Positions 58,317-64,000 of a DNA stretch of 64,000 bases are shown here, one piece after another; the first letter of the stretch is position 1, and every line of letters begins with the position of its first letter. Under the pieces are notes generated by a model. It saw only the letters and a list, made by a program, of their open reading frames with translations. It was not told the DNA's origin and made no database searches. The stretch is taken from the NCBI GenBank assembly GCA_027886185.1, contig WOAB01000142.1:2108001-2172000 (forward strand), written 5' to 3'. The translations under genes and the position numbers were made by a program. The DNA comes from Rheum nobile (lineage: Eukaryota > Streptophyta > Magnoliopsida > Caryophyllales > Polygonaceae).

Positions 58317-59967
58317 AGTTTGATCGAATCTCAATTTTGAATGGTGAATGTTGAAATTGGGCATTTTGATTTTCTTGTTCTGCCAATTTCAAACTATGAG
58401 AGATGCCTTGTAGGTTTTTAGTGAAATGCTTAACTGAAAACGATATAGGCTAGAGCAAATGGCTGTGGAATTGTTAACTGGTTTGAAGTATCCGACTCGT
58501 GCTTGTTGGGTTACTTTTCCATGCTTTTGATTTGGGACTTTGCTGCTAAAATTGGTACCAGATGTAAAATTGATAGATCGGTTGTTTTAAATTGCCATAT
58601 AGACAGCTTGTGTTGTGGTTCATATGAATGGCGAGCTTTCCATTATGGTTATTTTGTGTATTTGAACAAATCTTTGAATTAGGGAAAAACTTGTTTAATT
58701 TCGTGTTTCTTGTTCTGTTGCTACGATAATCAACAATCCTATCAAGGTCTTGTATGAAGCATTAGTCTTGAGATTGTTGGAATAAATTAAATAATGCTGG
58801 AATAATTGCTACTCCAATGAGGTTATTTTGATGTTTGAGTATGATTATGTGGATGAGGGTTATGTGATTATGGATTATGTATCTGGCCGTGAATGTGATA
58901 TTCAGTTGTATGGAAGGGATATGCATTTTCCATGCATTGATATGCAGATAGTACTTGTATGATATGCAATTTGTTATTATAGATTATTTCACTGGCCGTG
59001 ATTGTGATATTCATTTGTGTGGATGTGATATGCATTTTCCATACATTGATATGCATAATATACTTGTATGATATGTAATTTTTTATGATAGATTATTTCA
59101 TTGACCGTGAATGTGATATTCATTTGTGTGGATGAGATATGCATTTTATATACATTGATATGCAGAATAAGCCGCGGGCGCGGCCAAGGAAGATCTCGCT
59201 GAGTGATAGGAAAGAACAAGTCGCGGGCGCGGTTCAAGGGCAACGATCGCGGCCATGCAATTATGTGGATGGGATATGCATTTTTTGTACAGTGATATGC
59301 ATAATATACTTGTATGATACGCAACTTGTAATTATGGATTATTTCCTTGAGCGTGAATATGATATTCATTTGTGTGGATGAGATATGCATGATACCGAAT
59401 AACAGATATTCAGAAATACTTGAACGATATTCAAATAATGTGTTTTGATATGCACAATTTTTTTTCAATTCAGTGGATGCATTATATACATAATGAATAA
59501 GCACTCAGAATAATTGAATATCAGATATAGGACAATGAATATCAGCATGAATACGATGGAACATGAACAAAATAAACAGATATGCAAAGAACATTTAACG
59601 ATATTCACAATTTTTCTGTCGATATGCATAATGTTAATTTTCAACTAATTAAATGTATTGATATGCACGAACTTCCACTAAATATGCGTATTAACTAAAA
59701 ACACACATATGCGTGGAAGATGGTGGTGAATAACTGCCTATTTTGGAGGATCTACGTTTTCTCTCTCCAATCTCCTTCTAACTGCCTATTTTGGAGGTTT
59801 TTAATTTTTAGAAATTTAGAAAATCAGTAGGGATATTTTATCCCATGAAAACTGCCCCATACACCCTTATTATATTCTCCAAATCCAACCATCCAATACT
59901 CTCAATCCGACGCTCCATAATTGTACACTCGTTTCACCATAAGAGTCGTTTTACCTGAGCGCCCCTC

Positions 59968-62241
59968 TATATATATATATATTAAAGCAAAAGAATTTAG
60001 AGCCACTATATTGATTCCGACCCCACAAATCCTACGTGTTATTTTCTTATTAATCCACTTTTTTCATCAATATTATATTTAAATTTAAATCATAATATCT
60101 AATCACAACTAACTTCAAATATTTAAAAATTTAAATCACAAAATCTAATTACAACTAACTTCAAATATTTAAAAGTTACATACAACTTTTTTATAAAATT
60201 TGATTTTTACAAATTATCATACAATAAGCTTATAATATATGTCAAAATAATATATAATAGATTTCCTACTAAACTTATATATAAAATACATGTTATACTC
60301 ATTAAATCCTCACCCGAATGTTGATTGACTTGACAATTCGTTTTTAAATTTTAAAAAAGTTCCCACCCGTTATTTTTTGTGCATCAAAATTGAAAATTAT
60401 ATTTTTAGCTTTAAAAATTAGAATAATAAGTGTTTGGTACATAATTGTAATCTTCATCACAATATCTTCCAAAAAAATATACATTTGTCGTTGAGATTGT
60501 GACACCAACTATTTACATTGACATATTTATGTTTTTAATTTTCTAAATATTATATTATCTTCATCGATCAAATCTCATCATTCATCATCAATATTACCTT
60601 TCTTTCTTTTTTTTTCTATTAAATCGTAAATCATTTACCAAATCCATTATAGTATCTATTTATATATAATATATTTATCTATCTATATATATATAAAGGC
60701 TCTTCCCTTTCAAGTCACCAGAATGATTCTGGCCCCACAATGTTGATGTGTCATTTTGTGATAAATTCTCATTTATTAATTTATTTTATTTTACAATTTT
60801 TATTTGCTTTAAAATCTAAATTATTAATCTTTCATTTTCACCTATGTAATTTTAGATTTTACACAACAAACTTGAACTAGATTATTTTGAAGTGTTTGTT
60901 AAACCTAAAATAAACTCACGTGATGCTAAAAAAAAAAGAATAAATCCATGTAATTCTTTCATTCACGAAATTTCAATCTTATATGTACGTTAATTTACAG
61001 CTATAAATTAATATCTATATAGATCAGCCACTATTAAATTAATAATTATTCAAACAACCTTTTAATCATCAAATTTTAGAAATATACAATTATAAGTTAA
61101 AATCAAATCATTCAAACGTTGGTTTTCTTTGGAATAATATTAATATTAAGTATACTCACAAACATATAGATATATCTAAAATTTGTTAAAGTGATAAAAT
61201 TTAGGAATCCTTTTTTCCTTAGGTAATTTTTTTTTGTTTGCTGGGAAGGTAGAACTTATATATTGGCTACGACACAAATTTAAAGGTGAAGTTAGGGATT
61301 GTGAAAATTTTACTTTGGCTTGAATATAGATATTAAATTGTAAAAAATTAATTATGTTGTTAAATATTTTTATGATTTCATTAGCTGACTTTTTAGAAAT
61401 AATAGAATTTTTTTAAAAAAAAATTGTTAAGAGTTATTATTACAATATTAAATTATCATTATCATTTGATCTAAGTAAATCATTTTTGGCACTTGAACTA
61501 ACTAAATTTGATCGTAATTTTTTTGCATCTTCTTAGTTATTACCTATTAAATATGTACTTTTTATAAGATATTTTGTTTGTTAAGATGTTATTTGGTCAG
61601 ATCGAACTTTCATTTCAATATAACTATCTATCCATCTATCTAATTCATCTAGATAAATAGATTTTCACCAATGTGACTAGATAAATAATATGGTATACTC
61701 ATTAATTAAATTTTGAATTTTTGAAGCAAATTGCATTGCATTCTCTCTATATATATTGTTTCGTCCAACTTCATTGATGATGAGCATCAAGAATATGGAA
61801 ATGAGAGAAAAGATAATAGTATAGATGAAGCCGACATACATTAAGGAGTCAATACTTTTTGTTCCAAATAAGTTTGTAAATGACTCATTGATGAATTAAT
61901 GCCTTATAGTCATTAAATTGAAAATTATCTTTATTTAATCTTCATCAAAATTATTTTGTATCACATTTTATTGATTAAACGATATCACATTTGTTATTTT
62001 GCGAGTTGATAACACTTTATCAATATAATTAACAAGTATGAGAATATGTATGAATGAAATATTATATATTTATACGAGTTATATAATTAACAATAAATTG
62101 TTGAACATATTGTTTTTAAACAACAAATTTATTGTTATTTCAATCTTCCATTTATATAATTCTTAAACAATATGAATAAGATATATTTCTTTAAAACTAC
62201 TTAAATACGTTCACCCGTACATGGTGCGGGTACTATGCTAG
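59968..62241 (+). mobile_element. Helitron sequence with defined 3' end
   Basis: The 3' end is clear: hairpin ACCCGTAC / GTGCGGGT (62213-62220 with 62224-62231), then ACTATG and CTAG (62238-62241) before a T. Two related 5' starts precede it: TCTATATATATATATTAAAG (about 59966, merging with the TA tract next to element D) and ATCTATATATATATAAAGG (about 60681), each followed by a similar GATTC[CT]G[AG]CCCCACAA phrase. I infer that the inner copy (about 60682-62241, 1.56 kb) inserted in the outer. There is no Rep/helicase, so it is non-autonomous. Confidence 0.7.
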
Positions 62242-62844
62242 TATAGATAACAAGCCACAGTTCTTGGTGGAGGTTTTCAATCCGTGCGGTAATTGCGCCC
62301 AAGCCGAAGTTAAACATGCATGCATCGATATATTTTAAGAATATCGTCATATATTTTAAGAATGAATTTGAATTTGTTTATAATATATAAAATAGTAAAT
62401 AAAATCATATAGAAAAATACACACTCATTAAATATATGCACACTTACTATAAATATGTATACACTCATGGGAGCATATGTACACCTAGGAGACACTTAAG
62501 AGCATATGAACATGTGATACAAAATATATAAATACATACTACAAAGTATATGAATACACATTTTCATAGATTATGTACATGCACTTAGTAAGAAATGTGT
62601 TTGCACGCATCTTAATAAGTGTGAATATGTTTTCTCATATGAACAGTTGAACAAGTCGTTCTCACGACCGGGGAAAAATTGTGAAATCTCAAAGTTACTA
62701 GACTCTTTGAAAACTTTGGGCACCACATAGAATTTGTGAAACCTCAATGTGTGTTCATACTACAAAGTATATATGAACACACATTTTCACAGAAGATCTA
62801 CATGCGCTTAGTAAGAAGTGTGTTCATACGCTTCTTAATATGTG
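62242..62844. other. Spacer with a ~90-bp direct duplication
   Basis: No gene is seen. TACTACAAAGTATAT...AAGTGTG at 62537-62623 is repeated with ~10-15% change at 62758-62846; both hold ACACATTTTCA and TTAGTAAGAA. Confidence 0.7.
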
Positions 62845-64000
62845 TGTAACACCCCCCGACTTATGTCGGTAGCGCCATACGCCAATGACCTCAGACGTTA
62901 CTGTCCAAAGTCATCCTAGGCTTTAATCGGAACAATTAAGCTTAAATAAGTATATTAAATAACGAAAGATTAATCAACGGAAGACATTTTAAATGAAACT
63001 CAACCTTTTATTAAAATATCTCTCATTAAATGAGAATGACGATTTTACAACAGAGTGAAATTACAGCGGAAGACTTTTATAATAAATCCTATTACATGAC
63101 TAGGTTATAGGAATATATATTAAAGTAATACTTAACAACCTTAAAACACTGTCACTTAAATCTTCAACTGTAAGCCTCTTCTTCGATTGGTTACTTCAAG
63201 TCTTCGGGAACCAAGCACTGATGTGCCGTATAGGACGGATGACACCAGCCAACCATGCAAGGAATAAAACCTGGTTGATTAGTCTAATGAAAGACTATGC
63301 AAGGGTGAAAACAGAATGGTTCAAGTGATCGTAACCGTTTACTATCATTGTCCCTCGAATAATAACCGAAGGAACGATACATAACCCGAAACTTTCACGG
63401 AATTATCAAAGAAGGTATGCAATGAAAAGAAGACTCCAAAGGAAATGAGTCTTTTAAAGGAAACGTGTGACAAATGTTTCGGAACGTTAAGTTTTCACAC
63501 ACAAGTTTCATAAACGACCTTGATTATTTGGGTCCACGACCAACCTCACCGCGTAATGCGAATCTAGATTGGAAAGAGGACTTACTCTAACAAGAGTCCG
63601 GGCGGTTTCCACGTTGTACTCCTCGCCCGATGGTTTATTAATTATGTGCATAACCGCACTTATCTTATTTACTTCCAAAACGCACTTTAACGTTGAAGCT
63701 TTTAATTTCACATCTCGTAATGAGACATTGGGAATAATTCCCTTAAGATTGGGAATACCTTCCAAAGATTGGCACCAGCTGAGTGCACCACCCCTATATT
63801 CAGATAGGGGTAGGTCATGACCAAAAGAGTGTTAGGGCACTTACTTCCTAATCACCCAAGTTATAAAGAAACGACTAATCCCCGTAAGGAATTAGCGTTC
63901 CTACGAATACTCGTGCTAAACTAGCATTTAAGTTCACATTTAAATCCACACCAAAATTCATTACAATAATAACATATAAGACTATATAATAGAGTTGTTT
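62845..64000 (-). mobile_element. Partial Gypsy-type LTR, runs off the window
   Basis: TGTAACACCCCCCGAC (62845) begins sequence related along at least 1.1 kb to the left half of the solo LTR at 33297: CCTCAGACGTTACTGTCC, CGGATGACACCAGCCAACCA, TTAATTATGTGC.TAACCGCA and AAGAAACGACTAA. It is therefore the same LTR family, more diverged, in the same orientation. The other end lies outside the window, so I cannot tell whether it is a solo LTR or part of a full element. Confidence 0.72.

Overview
The window is eukaryotic, nuclear plant DNA, most probably from a eudicot: split genes with GT-AG introns, very AT-rich spacers, and LINE, Copia, Gypsy, Helitron, MULE and MITE sequences of plant type. I cannot fix the family or species from sequence alone. 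Only one gene looks intact: a MEMO-family gene at 1988-5358 (8 exons, 291 aa). Almost everything else is transposable-element sequence, often nested, plus gene pieces trapped in it.

Layout. 1-700: inverted array of short GTGCAA-type repeats. 1.7-5.7 kb: MEMO gene. 5.8-10.8 kb: AT-rich spacer with a MITE-like piece, a LINE relic, Helitron-like 5' ends and a 45-bp minisatellite. 10.85-19.5 kb: a LINE whose middle is replaced by a 6-kb array of eight ~790-bp units made from an LTR plus the end of a retrotransposon interior, followed by a ~520-bp foldback. 19.6-20.2 kb: a second LINE 3' end. 20337-27611: a Copia element on the minus strand with 685-bp LTRs and target duplication ATGCA. 28875-31111: the first of four related terminal-inverted-repeat (TIR) elements. 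32.2-36.2 kb: a 5'-truncated plant-mobile-domain (PMD) gene split by a 431-bp MITE and a 2295-bp solo LTR. 36.3-37.36 kb: ~68-bp GGCCCA repeats lying between the PMD gene and a convergent GRF zinc-finger gene. 38150-46305: a Gypsy element with 0.94-0.95-kb LTRs, target duplication ATCAG, and a single-frame gag-pol carrying eight nonsense codons. 46.3-50.5 kb, minus strand: a MULE transposase joined to an OTU protease domain, followed by a captured piece of the ribosome-biogenesis GTPase EFL1. 50887-51489: a TRIM. 51772-59967: three more TIR elements end to end in TA tracts, two carrying gene pieces (FAR1-like, YceD/DUF177-like). 60-62.24 kb: Helitron sequence with a clear 3' end. 62845-64000: part of an LTR related to the solo LTR at 33.3 kb.

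How it fits together. Target duplications and reading frames give an order of events. The PMD exons read in frame across the MITE and the solo LTR once the insert and one target copy are set aside, so the gene piece predates both. The Gypsy element landed between the EFL1 piece and the GRF gene, which were adjacent before. The GRF gene and the MULE-OTU gene share upstream sequence containing several copies of a GCGCGTAA/TTACGCGC palindrome. They may therefore belong to one large multi-gene mobile element; this is the most interesting candidate for an undescribed system here.
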